64,000 nucleotides of DNA, from positions 1,054,001 through 1,118,000 of the forward strand of contig NZ_CP107006.1 in NCBI RefSeq assembly GCF_022867795.2, in the 5' to 3' direction. Below, in pieces: positions 54,235 to 62,852 of this stretch (position 1 is its first letter; the number at the start of each line of letters is the position of its first letter). A program made the translations under genes and the position numbers. This DNA is from Chitinophaga horti. GTDB taxonomy: Bacteria; Bacteroidota; Bacteroidia; Chitinophagales; Chitinophagaceae. Under the pieces are notes generated by a model that was not told the DNA's origin, did not search any database, and saw nothing but the letters and a program-made list of their open reading frames with translations.

Positions 54235-55352
54235 TGCGTACCATACTCGTTATCCTCCGTAAAGAATTTCTGCAGGTGTTCCGTAACAAGGCCATGCTAC
54301 CCATCATTTTCGTGATGCCGGTCATACAGCTGCTGGTATTGTCGTTCGCGGCCAATTACGAAGTGCGCAACCTGCGTATCGATATTGTTGACCAGGACCG
54401 GTCGGCGTGGTCGCAGCGGCTGCGTAGTAAAATGCTGGCATCGGGCTACTTTCAGCTGAACGGTGCACCAGCACATGTGAAGGCCGCTTACGAAAACCTG
54501 GAGCGCGACCGGGCAGATGTGGTGCTCGTGATTCCTCCTCATTTCGAACGTAACCTGGTAAGGCATAACGAAGCCGGCCTGCAGTTATTGGTCAACGCTA
54601 TTAATGGTAGCAAGGCGGGTTTGGCCAATGGTTATGCCACCAGCATTATCCGCAGTTTTAACCAGGACATACGGCTGGAGTGGCTGGCGTTGGACCAGCG
54701 CAACGGGCCCTCACGGATTGACGTGAGCTGGTCCAACTGGTTTAACCCTGGGATGAATTACAAGTACTTTATGGTGCCGGGCATCCTGGTAGTGCTGGTT
54801 ACCATGATCGGGGCATTCCTCAGCGGTATGAACATCGTGAAGGAAAAAGAAATCGGTACCATCGAGCAGCTGAATGTAACGCCCATCCGCAAACATCATT
54901 TCATTATCGGCAAACTGCTGCCGTTCTGGATCATCGCCCTGTTCGAGCTGGCCCTGGGGCTGGGGTTAGGGAAACTGATTTTTCACCTGCCGATGGAGGG
55001 TAGCCTGTTGTGGATATTCCTGTTCGCCGCCGTGTATCTCCTCGTGATGCTGGGTATGGGCCTACTCATTTCCACCTTTACCGACACGCAGCAGCAGGCG
55101 ATGTTTATCACCTGGTTCTTTATTATCATTTTTGTGCTGATGAGTGGCCTGTTTACTCCCATAGAAAGTATGCCGGGGTGGGCGCAGCGTATCACCTGGT
55201 TCAACCCCATCACGTATTTCGTAAAAGTAATTCGCATGGTGATGCTGAAGGGCAGCGGCTGGCTAAACATATGGCCGTCACTGTTGGTGATGGGGGCTTT
55301 TGCCGTAGTGCTTAATGCCGTAGCCGTGTGGAACTATCGTAAAACAGTATAA
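54234..55352 (+). CDS. ABC-2 type permease, YbhR-like
   Basis: A 372-residue paralogue of the preceding permease: first helix AMLPIIFVMPVIQLLVLSF, a periplasmic domain, then helices from YFMVPGILVVLVTMIGAFLS with the VKEKEIGTIEQLNVTP coupling segment and MSGLFTPIESMPGWAQ. The reading frame is open for 128 further codons upstream, but that part overlaps the YbhS-like gene and lacks membrane features, so I use the ATG at 54234, which gives the ATGA overlap. E. coli YbhGFSR exports various drugs; the substrate here is unknown. A terminator follows. Confidence 0.9.
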   Translation: MRTILVILRKEFLQVFRNKAMLPIIFVMPVIQLLVLSFAANYEVRNLRIDIVDQDRSAWSQRLRSKMLASGYFQLNGAPAHVKAAYENLERDRADVVLVIPPHFERNLVRHNEAGLQLLVNAINGSKAGLANGYATSIIRSFNQDIRLEWLALDQRNGPSRIDVSWSNWFNPGMNYKYFMVPGILVVLVTMIGAFLSGMNIVKEKEIGTIEQLNVTPIRKHHFIIGKLLPFWIIALFELALGLGLGKLIFHLPMEGSLLWIFLFAAVYLLVMLGMGLLISTFTDTQQQAMFITWFFIIIFVLMSGLFTPIESMPGWAQRITWFNPITYFVKVIRMVMLKGSGWLNIWPSLLVMGAFAVVLNAVAVWNYRKTV

Positions 55353-55375
55353 GTAACAGTTGTAGGAAAACTAAC

Positions 55376-55408
55376 GCCGGGGTAATCTTGCCCCGGCATT
55401 TTTTTTTT
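55376..55408 (+). terminator. Intrinsic terminator of the export operon
   Basis: A 7-bp GC stem (55376-55382 with 55391-55397) with an 8-base loop, followed by a run of about nine T residues. Confidence 0.88.
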
Positions 55409-55660
55409 GAGATGAAGTTATCAGGAAGAAAAATATTGGGCATACATGATGAAGTTTTGTATTTTGGCGCCGTTGAGGATCCCTGCCATGTGTGTTCGTT
55501 AACCAGGAAGAGAATGCAGGCCTCCTATAAAAGCATATCCCGGAAAACCTTTTTCTGTTAACGCAGGTATATAAAATAAAGATACCCGCATTGTTCCCAC
55601 GGAGAAAGCATACCAAGTATTGAAAACTTAAACATATCCTAACAGCTTAACCACCCCTTT

Positions 55661-56011
55661 ATGGCATTAAGAAAAGTTTTACCCGCGTTTGATAACCTGG
55701 ACAAACTTAAATCCTTCATTGATAACAAGTCCGGAGGCGCCTTTAACACCAGCATACAAATTGACCAGTGGGTTGACTACATCGTGGACGCTAATAAGCG
55801 CTGCCTTGTTATTAAACGCTCCGCCTCCGCCGGGGCTAAGGTGGTGTTTGTAGAACCAAACGTGGTAGATATACAGCCCATTGCACCCGGTCAATTCTTC
55901 AGCAGCTTCCGCCGCGGTATTCCGGCGTTCGTGGTACACCTGTTTATCAGTGGCGGCCAGTGGAAAGTGGCGCACCAGGTAGAAGAGTGGATACTCGACA
56001 TTCAGCAGTAA
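55661..56011 (+). CDS. Uncharacterised 116-aa protein
   Basis: A small soluble protein (FDNLDKLKSFIDNKSGGAFNTSIQIDQWVDYIVDANKRCLVIKRS, ends WKVAHQVEEWILDIQQ). I do not recognise the family. It is encoded 21 bases before the 168-aa membrane protein gene on the same strand, and a terminator follows both, so they form a small operon. The 5' flank of about 250 bases shows no strong promoter. Confidence 0.7.
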   Translation: MALRKVLPAFDNLDKLKSFIDNKSGGAFNTSIQIDQWVDYIVDANKRCLVIKRSASAGAKVVFVEPNVVDIQPIAPGQFFSSFRRGIPAFVVHLFISGGQWKVAHQVEEWILDIQQ

Positions 56012-56032
56012 TTTTTTAACCAATCCAATACT

Positions 56033-56539
56033 ATGAAACAAAAATTCAATTACAGGGAGAAGTTCTCCTGGAGTTTCCTTTTCCTCGCAGCCGTAGGCAT
56101 CGCCGGCATTGTTTACGCTTTTGTGGGCGAACCTTTTAATCTTCGCTACCGCCGCCTTACGCTGCTGGAGTACCCGAACAGCAAATACGCACTCATCGTG
56201 GTGGGAATTTTATTTATTGCCTACACGATACACAAATATCTGAAGGTGAAAGCCATTAGCCAGGGTGAACCGATCGTAGTAGACGGCAACAGCATGCAAT
56301 TCAGCGCAATTAGCTCCTACAAACCGGTTTCTACCACCGTTCACTTCGATAAAGTGAATGAATTATGGAACAAAGAAGATAAAGATGATGGGGAGTCGAT
56401 GATCATTTATTCAGAGAATAGTAAAAATCGTTACGAATTTTTTGCTGATAATTTTGAAAGCATGTCGGAGTTTACTAACTTTAAAAGAATATTGGAAGCG
56501 AAGTGTGTTAATATTACTAACCGCGAGGCTGTTCAATAA
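56033..56539 (+). CDS. Uncharacterised 168-aa membrane protein
   Basis: Two transmembrane helices (SFLFLAAVGIAGIVYAFVG and YALIVVGILFIAYTIHKYL) separated by a short basic loop, then a cytoplasmic beta-rich domain of about 90 residues (IVVDGNSMQFSAISSYKPVSTTVHFDKVNELWN) that recalls a PH-like fold. I do not assign a function. It is the second gene of a two-gene unit. Confidence 0.7.
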   Translation: MKQKFNYREKFSWSFLFLAAVGIAGIVYAFVGEPFNLRYRRLTLLEYPNSKYALIVVGILFIAYTIHKYLKVKAISQGEPIVVDGNSMQFSAISSYKPVSTTVHFDKVNELWNKEDKDDGESMIIYSENSKNRYEFFADNFESMSEFTNFKRILEAKCVNITNREAVQ

Positions 56540-56569
56540 CGCGAAATACTTACTAACCCATTTATAACA

Positions 56570-56604
56570 AAGGCCGTTCTGGTACATCCAGAGCGGCTTT
56601 TGTC
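56570..56604 (+). terminator. Intrinsic terminator after the 168-aa gene
   Basis: An about 11-bp imperfect stem around 56571-56582 and 56588-56598 followed by a short T-rich stretch. Confidence 0.65.
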
Positions 56605-56696
56605 TTTTAAAACAGTGTGTACTGCGCACAAAGTTAGCTCCTCTTCGCCGGTAACACCATCTCGTTCCCGTCATCATCTGTTCGCACGCCTCAGCC

Positions 56697-58136
56697 CTAA
56701 TTCGCTCCTTCCGCTTCTTTCAACATACTCGTTACCAATTTACCTACGGTCTTCAACCCATCGTCGATCTTTTTACTCCACGGCATAGCGTAACTGATGC
56801 GTAGGCAGTTTGCGTACCGCTCCTGCAAAGTGAAGATGCGGCCCGGTGCAATGCTGATCTTACGTTTAAGTGCCAGTTCGTACAACTCGAACGTATTCAC
56901 ACGCGGGTTCAGTTCCAGCCACAGTACGAAGCCGCCTTGCGGCCTGGTTACACAGGTATCTTCAGGAAAGTATTCGGTGATGGCCTGCGTGTAACGAAGG
57001 CATTGCATGTGTAACGCCTTGCGCATTTTACGCAGGTGATGCTCGTACCGCCCATTCTCCAGGAAGTGCGCTACTGCCGCCTGCGGAAGGGTGGCAGAAG
57101 AAATAGAGTGATTCAGCTTAAGACGCAGTACTTTCTCTTTGAACCGGCCGGGCACTGTCCATCCCACGCGATAACCGGGGGCCAGTGATTTAGAGAAAGA
57201 GTTACAGAGTAACACGTTACCCCGGGTGTCGTATGTCTTACAGGTTGTAGGACGTTGTTTGCCAAAGTAGAGGTCCCCGTAAATATCGTCTTCTATCAGT
57301 GCGATATCATATTTATTAATGATGCGCACCAACTCCCGTTTATTCTCATCGGGCATGAGCGACCCTAACGGGTTGTTGAAGTTTGTGACGAACAGGCAGG
57401 CTTTGATCTTAAATCGGGGAATGGCCTGTTCAAGGTATTTGAGGTCTACACCGCAAACCGGGTTTGTCGGTACTTCCAATACTTTTAAGCCAAGACTTTC
57501 CGCTAATTGGAACGCGCCGCAGTAAGCCGGACTTTCCAGCGCAATCACATCGCCGGGCGAAGTAACCGCAGACAGGCACAACGTAAGCGCATCCATGCAG
57601 CCGGTAGTGGTCACTACATCGTCTTCCGACAGGGTGCCGCCCCAGTGAATGCTCGTACGCGCGATCTGCCTGCGCAAATCGATGTTGCCCTGCAGACTTT
57701 CGTAATTAAGTCCGGCTGCGGGTAGTGTGCGGATGGCGTGTATCATCGCTTTGCTGAGCCTTGCGCCGGGCAGGATGCTATCCGGCGGTGCCGCCAGTGA
57801 AAACCGCAGGATGCGATCGTCGGGCATGTCGTAAAACACCTGGGTAATCATCTCACTCACACTTACATCTGCCACCTTTTTAACCGGTGCGCAAATCTTG
57901 GGCATGTCAGGTAATTTACGCGGTGAAAAGCGTGCGTAGTAACCCGATTTGGGACGGGGTTCTATCAGTCCTTTACGCTCCAGGTGATAATACGCCTGGA
58001 AGGCGGTACTCAGACTAATACCTTGTTCTTTGCTAAGGGTTCGTACGGATGGCAGCTTGTCGCCTATCTTGATAACTTCTTTTTCGATCAGCTGTTCGAT
58101 GCGGTCTGCCACCTGCTGGTAAAGATGATCTGCCAT
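56697..58136 (-). CDS. MocR-type GntR/aminotransferase regulator
   Basis: A 479-residue fusion: an N-terminal GntR winged helix (residues about 1-70, YQQVADRIEQLIEKEVIKIGDKLPSVRTLSKEQGISLSTAFQAYYHLERKGLI in pieces) and a fold-type I PLP aminotransferase domain with NFNNPLGSLMPDE, IEDDIYGDLYFG and the Schiff-base Lys in NSFSKSLAPGYRVGW. MocR proteins use PLP or amino acids as signals, often acting on a neighbouring transporter. The start is the ATG at 58136. It is divergent from the alkylation-repair operon; no link in function is known. Confidence 0.92.
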   Translation of the reverse strand: MADHLYQQVADRIEQLIEKEVIKIGDKLPSVRTLSKEQGISLSTAFQAYYHLERKGLIEPRPKSGYYARFSPRKLPDMPKICAPVKKVADVSVSEMITQVFYDMPDDRILRFSLAAPPDSILPGARLSKAMIHAIRTLPAAGLNYESLQGNIDLRRQIARTSIHWGGTLSEDDVVTTTGCMDALTLCLSAVTSPGDVIALESPAYCGAFQLAESLGLKVLEVPTNPVCGVDLKYLEQAIPRFKIKACLFVTNFNNPLGSLMPDENKRELVRIINKYDIALIEDDIYGDLYFGKQRPTTCKTYDTRGNVLLCNSFSKSLAPGYRVGWTVPGRFKEKVLRLKLNHSISSATLPQAAVAHFLENGRYEHHLRKMRKALHMQCLRYTQAITEYFPEDTCVTRPQGGFVLWLELNPRVNTFELYELALKRKISIAPGRIFTLQERYANCLRISYAMPWSKKIDDGLKTVGKLVTSMLKEAEGAN

Positions 58137-58187
58137 AAAAGGAATGCTTTGAACGGAAGCATAAAAGTACACTAATTCTACTTTTAT

Positions 58188-58235
58188 TTTGCGCAACCAG
58201 AAAATTGCGCTAATTTCATGCAACTTAAAAGTTGC
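58188..58235 (+). promoter_or_regulatory. Promoter and operator of the alkylation-repair operon
   Basis: TTTG at 58188-58191, 19 bases, then TAATTTCA at 58211-58218 (a near match to TAnnTTTG). GCAACTTAAAAGTTGC at 58220-58235 is a perfect palindrome with 7-bp arms covering the predicted start of transcription, 6 bases before the ATG; it is a good candidate operator for the ArsR-type domain. Confidence 0.65.
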
Positions 58236-58241
58236 TTAAAT

Positions 58242-58772
58242 ATGGATGAGTTGTTTAAAGGTATAGCAGACCCGGTACGCAGGCAAATGCTCGACCTGCT
58301 GGCTCGTCAGCCGCTGAATGTGAACCAGATCAACGAGCACTTTTCCGACATCAGCCGGCAGGCAGTGAGTAAACACCTGAGTGTACTGGAAGACGCGGGA
58401 TGGATAAAGATTTACCAGGCGGGCCGGGAACGGTACGGTTATCTCAATAAAACAGCTTTTTATGAGCTGAAAGACTGGTTGCAGGAATACCTCGATATGG
58501 ACCGCGCCTCGCTGCGCAACGATCATGGGGTGTTTCTTGAAAAAACAGGCTACAAAAAAGGTGATCCGCTTACGTACCCCGTGATGTTACAGGCGATGTT
58601 GAGCAAAGACCGGGAATTTGACGGCCTGTTTTACAATGCGGTAAAAACGACGGGCATCTTCTGCAAGCCTTCCTGCTCCGCCAACCCGCGGCCGGATAAC
58701 GTCATTTTTTACCTGCAGCGCGACGATGCGGAAAAGAACGGATTTCGTGCCTGTAAAAGATGTAAGCCATGA
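58242..58772 (+). CDS. ArsR-type helix-turn-helix fused to an Ada N-terminal zinc domain
   Basis: A 176-residue two-domain protein. Residues about 1-90 form an ArsR-type winged helix (IADPVRRQMLDLLARQPLNVNQINEHFSDISRQAVSKHLSVLEDAGWI). Residues about 115-176 form the methylphosphotriester-repair domain of Ada: DREFDGLFYNAVKTTGIFCKPSC followed by FRACKRCKP, which supplies the four zinc Cys residues, one of which accepts methyl groups in E. coli Ada. In Ada this domain is joined to an AraC-type domain; here it is joined to an ArsR one. The gene overlaps alkA by 4 bases (ATGA). Likely a methylation-sensing regulator; the direction of control is not known. Confidence 0.88.
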   Translation: MDELFKGIADPVRRQMLDLLARQPLNVNQINEHFSDISRQAVSKHLSVLEDAGWIKIYQAGRERYGYLNKTAFYELKDWLQEYLDMDRASLRNDHGVFLEKTGYKKGDPLTYPVMLQAMLSKDREFDGLFYNAVKTTGIFCKPSCSANPRPDNVIFYLQRDDAEKNGFRACKRCKP

Positions 58773-59653
58773 TCAACATAGCTGTTAACGACGCAGGCAA
58801 TTTCAACTTCGATGAATGCTTGTTGTTCCTGAACCGCTCGCCCCGGGAATGTATGCACCGCGTGGCAGACGGCCGCCTGTACAAACTGTTTTCCGATGGC
58901 GGTGAGCCGGTGTTGCTGACGATCAGTTACAACGCGGAGCAGTCATGCATCCAGGTAAATACATCTGCCCCGGCGAATGAAGCTGCTGTTATCGATCTGG
59001 TTACGCGCTGGCTGCATCCCGACGGCGATATGAACGGGTTTTACCGCTTTGCCAGTAAAGACAAGGTATTAAAACCGCTTACCCAACAATATAGAGGTCT
59101 TCGTTTGATCGGCATCCCCGATCTGTTCGAAAGCCTTACCTGGACGATCACCGGTCAGCAGATCAACCTGGCCTTTGCTTATACGTTGAAACAGCGGCTG
59201 GTACAGGCGTTTGGGTATGAAACGGAAATAGGCGGGATACCTTACTATTTGTACCCGCCACCTGAAGTACTGGCTGCTGTACCGACGGAAAAGCTACTTG
59301 AAATGCAGTTTTCAAAAGGTAAAGCGGCATACATCAAACATGTAGCAGAAGAAATGGCGGAAGGCAGATTATCTGCGGATATATTACTGGAGCTTGATTA
59401 CGAAGCTGCGCTCCAAAAGTTGGTCTGCCTGAAAGGCATCGGCAATTGGTCGGCCAACTATGTATTAATGAAGTACGCCCGCTTTCCGCAGGCGTTACCA
59501 TTGGAAGATGCGGGGCTGCACAACGCGCTCAAAACGCAACTGCAACTGCCGGTAAAACCTGGCATCCCCGAAGTGAAACAATTTACAAATCACTGGAAAA
59601 AACATGCTGCTTATGCAACCTTCTATCTCTGGCGCTCCCTTTACAGAAGCTGA
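58769..59653 (+). CDS. alkA: DNA-3-methyladenine glycosylase II
   Basis: A 294-residue HhH-GPD glycosylase. The AlkA N-terminal domain is followed by LTWTITGQQINLAFAYTLKQRL, the helix-hairpin-helix LVCLKGIGNWSANYVLMKY and the catalytic Asp in LPLEDAGLHNAL. It removes alkylated bases such as 3-methyladenine from DNA to start base-excision repair. It is coupled by overlaps to the Ada-like gene before it (4 bases) and the ogt gene after it (50 bases). Confidence 0.92.
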   Translation: MINIAVNDAGNFNFDECLLFLNRSPRECMHRVADGRLYKLFSDGGEPVLLTISYNAEQSCIQVNTSAPANEAAVIDLVTRWLHPDGDMNGFYRFASKDKVLKPLTQQYRGLRLIGIPDLFESLTWTITGQQINLAFAYTLKQRLVQAFGYETEIGGIPYYLYPPPEVLAAVPTEKLLEMQFSKGKAAYIKHVAEEMAEGRLSADILLELDYEAALQKLVCLKGIGNWSANYVLMKYARFPQALPLEDAGLHNALKTQLQLPVKPGIPEVKQFTNHWKKHAAYATFYLWRSLYRS

Positions 59654-60131
59654 GTGCCTGCTTTATATCGATACGCCGCTTGGCCCGCTGGAAATAAAAG
59701 GAAACGGTCAGTTTATCAGCGGGGTTAACTTCCGTGAACAGGCGGGCGTTTCAAGCGAAGATGTGCCGCCGTTGTTACGGGAATGTGCGCGGCAGTTGAG
59801 GGAATACTTTGCGGGCGAACGGCTCGACTTCGATTTGCCGCTTTCGCAGAAGGGCACTGACTTCCAGCTGGGCGTGTGGCAGAAGTTATGCGATATTCCA
59901 TATGCTAATACTATCAGTTACCAGCAATTGGCCAACCGGATCAATAATCCTAAAAGCATCAGGGCGGTAGGTACGACGAACGGACGTAACCAGATCAGCA
60001 TTATTGTGCCCTGCCACCGGGTTATCGGTAGCAATGGAACGCTTACAGGCTATGCTGGTGGCCTCTGGCGGAAGAAGTGGCTGCTGGAACATGAGAACAA
60101 AGTGAAGCACGGGTCGCAAACCCTTTTTTAA
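59604..60131 (+). CDS. ogt: Methylated-DNA-protein-cysteine methyltransferase
   Basis: A 175-residue O6-alkylguanine-DNA alkyltransferase. The acceptor Cys is in IIVPCHRVIGSNG, and FQLGVWQKLCDIPYANTISYQQLA with RAVGTTNGRN is the Arg-finger and winged-helix region. One Cys accepts one alkyl group and the protein is then spent. The start at 59604 overlaps the alkA coding sequence by 50 bases; an ATG three codons later is also possible. Together with the Ada-like regulator and AlkA this makes a complete adaptive-response operon. Confidence 0.93.
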   Translation: MLLMQPSISGAPFTEAECLLYIDTPLGPLEIKGNGQFISGVNFREQAGVSSEDVPPLLRECARQLREYFAGERLDFDLPLSQKGTDFQLGVWQKLCDIPYANTISYQQLANRINNPKSIRAVGTTNGRNQISIIVPCHRVIGSNGTLTGYAGGLWRKKWLLEHENKVKHGSQTLF

Positions 60132-60270
60132 TCTGATATGGTCAAAGTTTTCAAAACTGAATCTGTTTTAATACTGTTTTTTGTTGGAATTTTGACCTTG
60201 TAATCGAACGGTAGTCACATTAGGCCGTTGGCTGATTACAGGTTAAAAAAGATATTAGGTTGATGAAGCC

Positions 60271-60304
60271 AGGGCGATGGGTCTCCACCCATTGCGCTTT
60301 TTTA
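60271..60304 (+). terminator. Intrinsic terminator after ogt
   Basis: A 9-bp stem with one G-T pair and a 4-base loop in the region 60271-60297, followed by six T residues. Confidence 0.75.
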
Positions 60305-60344
60305 GAAGCTGGCAAGTGACCCTTTAAAATTCGCTGTTGTTAAG

Positions 60345-61253
60345 ATGAAACAAAGATCTAATGCCACCGCCTATCTCGCGTTGGTACTCGTAAGTGTATT
60401 TTGGGGAACAACGTACCTGGCCGCCCGTATCGGCGTACAACACATGCACGGCATATCCCTGGCCGGCATCCGGCAAACCGCAGCGGGACTGCTGCTCACC
60501 TGCTTCTTCCTGTTACGCGGTTATAAAATACCGGATAGGTCTACGCTTAACAAACTGTTCGTCATCGGTACGTTAATGCTTTGCGGCAGTAATGGTTTGA
60601 TGACCTGGGCCATGCGTTATGTGCCCAGCGGACTCGGAGCGATCATCGGCGCCACGGTACCTATCTGGATCACGATCTTCAGTTTTTACCTGGTGGCGCG
60701 TAATAAGTTCTCATTGAAGCTGATCCTCGGTATACTACTCGGTTTTGTAGGCGTGGCGGGCATCTTTTACGATTACCTGGCCGAGCTGATGAAGCCGGAG
60801 TTCCGGTTCGGTATCATACTGATCATGGTGGCCTGCGTATTCTGGGCGTTAGGTTCGGTGCTCACGGCCAAGTGGGCGCTGGATATCAATCCTTTGTTCG
60901 GCGCAGGCTTCCAGATGGTGTTTAGTGGTATTGAAATGTTATTGATCTCTTTGATGATGGGCGAACACTTTGCCGCGGCCAGCTTTACGGCGGAATTGTG
61001 GGGAAGCCTGTTGTACCTCATCTTCTTTGGATCGATCATCGGCTATTCGTCGTACATATTTGCATTGAACCGCCTGCCGCCATCACAGGTGTCGGTATAC
61101 GCATACATTAACCCAGTAGTGGCCCTGCTGCTCGGCTGGGTATGGTTCCGCGAGCGGTTAAACTGGAATATGGCGATCTTCAGCCTGGTGATATTAGTAG
61201 GCGTTTACCTGGTCAACAGTTCATTTAATAAAGTTAAATCCCAAAAATTATGA
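60345..61253 (+). CDS. EamA/DMT-family transporter
   Basis: A 302-residue protein with ten transmembrane helices in two EamA repeats (VSVFWGTTYLAARIGVQ in the first, CVFWALGSVLTAKWAL in the second) and the end GWVWFRERLNWNMAIFSLVILVGVYL. Members move amino acids, metabolites or nucleotide sugars across the inner membrane; substrate unknown. Its stop overlaps the start of the GNAT-DinB gene by 4 bases, so the two are coupled. Confidence 0.9.
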   Translation: MKQRSNATAYLALVLVSVFWGTTYLAARIGVQHMHGISLAGIRQTAAGLLLTCFFLLRGYKIPDRSTLNKLFVIGTLMLCGSNGLMTWAMRYVPSGLGAIIGATVPIWITIFSFYLVARNKFSLKLILGILLGFVGVAGIFYDYLAELMKPEFRFGIILIMVACVFWALGSVLTAKWALDINPLFGAGFQMVFSGIEMLLISLMMGEHFAAASFTAELWGSLLYLIFFGSIIGYSSYIFALNRLPPSQVSVYAYINPVVALLLGWVWFRERLNWNMAIFSLVILVGVYLVNSSFNKVKSQKL

Positions 61254-62167
61254 GCGTAAATGATATCCGCGTTCTTTCCTGGCACCCGCAGTACAAATCG
61301 TACTTCGAGTCCATCAATCGTCAGTGGATAGAGGAGAATTTTAAAATGGAAGCGGGCGACATCGCCGTTTTACAACACCCTGAAGAACACATTCTTGCCA
61401 AAGGTGGCGACATCATCTTTGTAGCAGTAGGCGATAAGATTGCCGGAACAGTAGCATTAAGAAAGCAGAATGACACGACTGTAGAAATGACCAAACTCGG
61501 TGTCGATCCCAATTTTCGTGGCCTCGGACTGGGCCGCCTGCTCATGCTCGAAATCGTGGAGCGCGCTCGCCGCCAGGGTTATACGAAGATGGTATTATAC
61601 TCGAACACTAAACAGGCTGTAGCGATACAGATGTACCGTAACTATGGATTTATCGAAGTGCCGGTAGATCCGGGCGTGTACGAAAGATGTAACATCCAGA
61701 TGGAAATACCGTTGGCGCCGCCTGCCCTGAAACAGGTGGCCGCGGGTATTCGCGAAGCAGTAGGCGCAGCGGCCGAAAAGATGAAGCGGTACAACGAAAA
61801 GGAAGTGACGGAAAAACGTGCACCCGATAAATGGAGCCGTAAAGAAATACTGGGTCATCTGATCGACTCCGGCTTTAATAATCACGCCCGTTTCATCCGT
61901 GCGCAACAGGCGAAGGAATTGGAAACGCCTGGCTATCAGCAGGACTTTTGGGTATCGGTGCAACATTACCAGGATGCCGACTGGAGCGTGTTGATCGGTT
62001 TGTGGCAGGGCATCAATAATAATATCGCGCGGGTGCTGGAGTTAATTCCGGACGAGCCGCTGGCGCATGTAGTAAGTGTGGGCAGTTACGCCCCGGTAAC
62101 GTTACAGTTCCTGGCCGAGGATTACCTCGCGCACCTGCAACATCACCTGGAACAGATAACAGTTTAA
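61250..62167 (+). CDS. GNAT acetyltransferase-DinB domain fusion
   Basis: A 305-residue protein with two domains. Residues about 1-155 are a GNAT fold with acetyl-CoA loop GVDPNFRGLGLGRLLMLEI and YSNTKQAVAIQMYRNYGF. Residues about 170-305 are a DinB-like four-helix bundle with candidate metal His residues in KWSRKEILGHLIDSGFNNHARF and DYLAHLQHHLEQI. DinB-like proteins include thiol-S-transferases (bacillithiol or mycothiol type) and detoxification enzymes. The two parts are normally separate proteins; the junction lies at about residues 155-170 and shows no stop or frame change. Cotranscribed with the EamA transporter. Confidence 0.88.
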   Translation: MSVNDIRVLSWHPQYKSYFESINRQWIEENFKMEAGDIAVLQHPEEHILAKGGDIIFVAVGDKIAGTVALRKQNDTTVEMTKLGVDPNFRGLGLGRLLMLEIVERARRQGYTKMVLYSNTKQAVAIQMYRNYGFIEVPVDPGVYERCNIQMEIPLAPPALKQVAAGIREAVGAAAEKMKRYNEKEVTEKRAPDKWSRKEILGHLIDSGFNNHARFIRAQQAKELETPGYQQDFWVSVQHYQDADWSVLIGLWQGINNNIARVLELIPDEPLAHVVSVGSYAPVTLQFLAEDYLAHLQHHLEQITV

Positions 62168-62195
62168 CCAATATAGATTTTGGATGCAAAAAAGA

Positions 62196-62226
62196 AAGGG
62201 CGCTTATTCAGGCGCCTTCCTTTTTT
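62196..62226 (+). terminator. Intrinsic terminator after the GNAT-DinB gene
   Basis: An imperfect GC stem with a 7-8-base loop in 62196-62216, followed by T residues at 62221-62226. Confidence 0.7.
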
Positions 62227-62259
62227 CTTATTTTCGCCGTTCAAACAGTTGATAAGCTA

Positions 62260-62817
62260 ATGGAACCGACGCAAAACCCATGGACCATCCTCTCGCAGGA
62301 GTTGAAGTACGACAATAAATGGATCAGTGTAACAGAACACCAGGTGCTGAATCCAGCCGGCGGTCCGGGTATTTACGGGGTAGTGAGCTTTAAGAACCTC
62401 GCCATTGGCGTTATTGCCCTCGATGATGACATGAACACCTACCTGGTAGGACAATATCGTTTTCCCCTGGAAGCCTATAGCTGGGAAATTCCCGAAGGCG
62501 GCGGGCCCTACGAAGAAGATCCCCTCATCTCCGCCAAACGCGAACTGCTGGAAGAAACCGGCCTCGTCGCCCACAGCTGGAAGCCTATCATCCAAATGCA
62601 CCTCTCCAATTCCGTAAGTGATGAAGTGGCGCTGGTATTTCTCGCCCGTAACCTGGAGCAGCACAAGGCCACACCAGAAGACACAGAGGACATTACTGTG
62701 CGTAAGCTGCCTTTCGAAGAAGCTTACCAGATGGTAAAGGAATACAAAATCACCGACAGCATTTCTGTAGCGGCCATCCAGAAGATACGGCTGATGATGC
62801 TGGAAGGGGAGTTGTAG
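62260..62817 (+). CDS. NUDIX hydrolase, ADP-ribose pyrophosphatase type
   Basis: A 185-residue enzyme with the NUDIX box GGGPYEEDPLISAKRELLEETGL at about residues 84-106, holding the metal-binding RELLEE core. The preceding LVGQYRFPLEAYSWEIPEG is typical of ADP-ribose and GDP-mannose pyrophosphatases. It cleaves nucleoside diphosphates linked to another moiety. It stands alone, 92 bases after the GNAT-DinB gene. Confidence 0.88.
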   Translation: MEPTQNPWTILSQELKYDNKWISVTEHQVLNPAGGPGIYGVVSFKNLAIGVIALDDDMNTYLVGQYRFPLEAYSWEIPEGGGPYEEDPLISAKRELLEETGLVAHSWKPIIQMHLSNSVSDEVALVFLARNLEQHKATPEDTEDITVRKLPFEEAYQMVKEYKITDSISVAAIQKIRLMMLEGEL

Positions 62818-62839
62818 TCCCCATTCCCGCCCGTTTCCC

Positions 62840-62847
62840 TATCTTTG
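62840..62847 (+). promoter_or_regulatory. -7 element of the rlmB-type gene
   Basis: TATCTTTG fits TAnnTTTG and lies only 5 bases before the ATG, so the transcript may be leaderless. TTG at 62812-62814 is a possible but widely spaced -33. Confidence 0.5.
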
Positions 62848-62852
62848 CGGCA

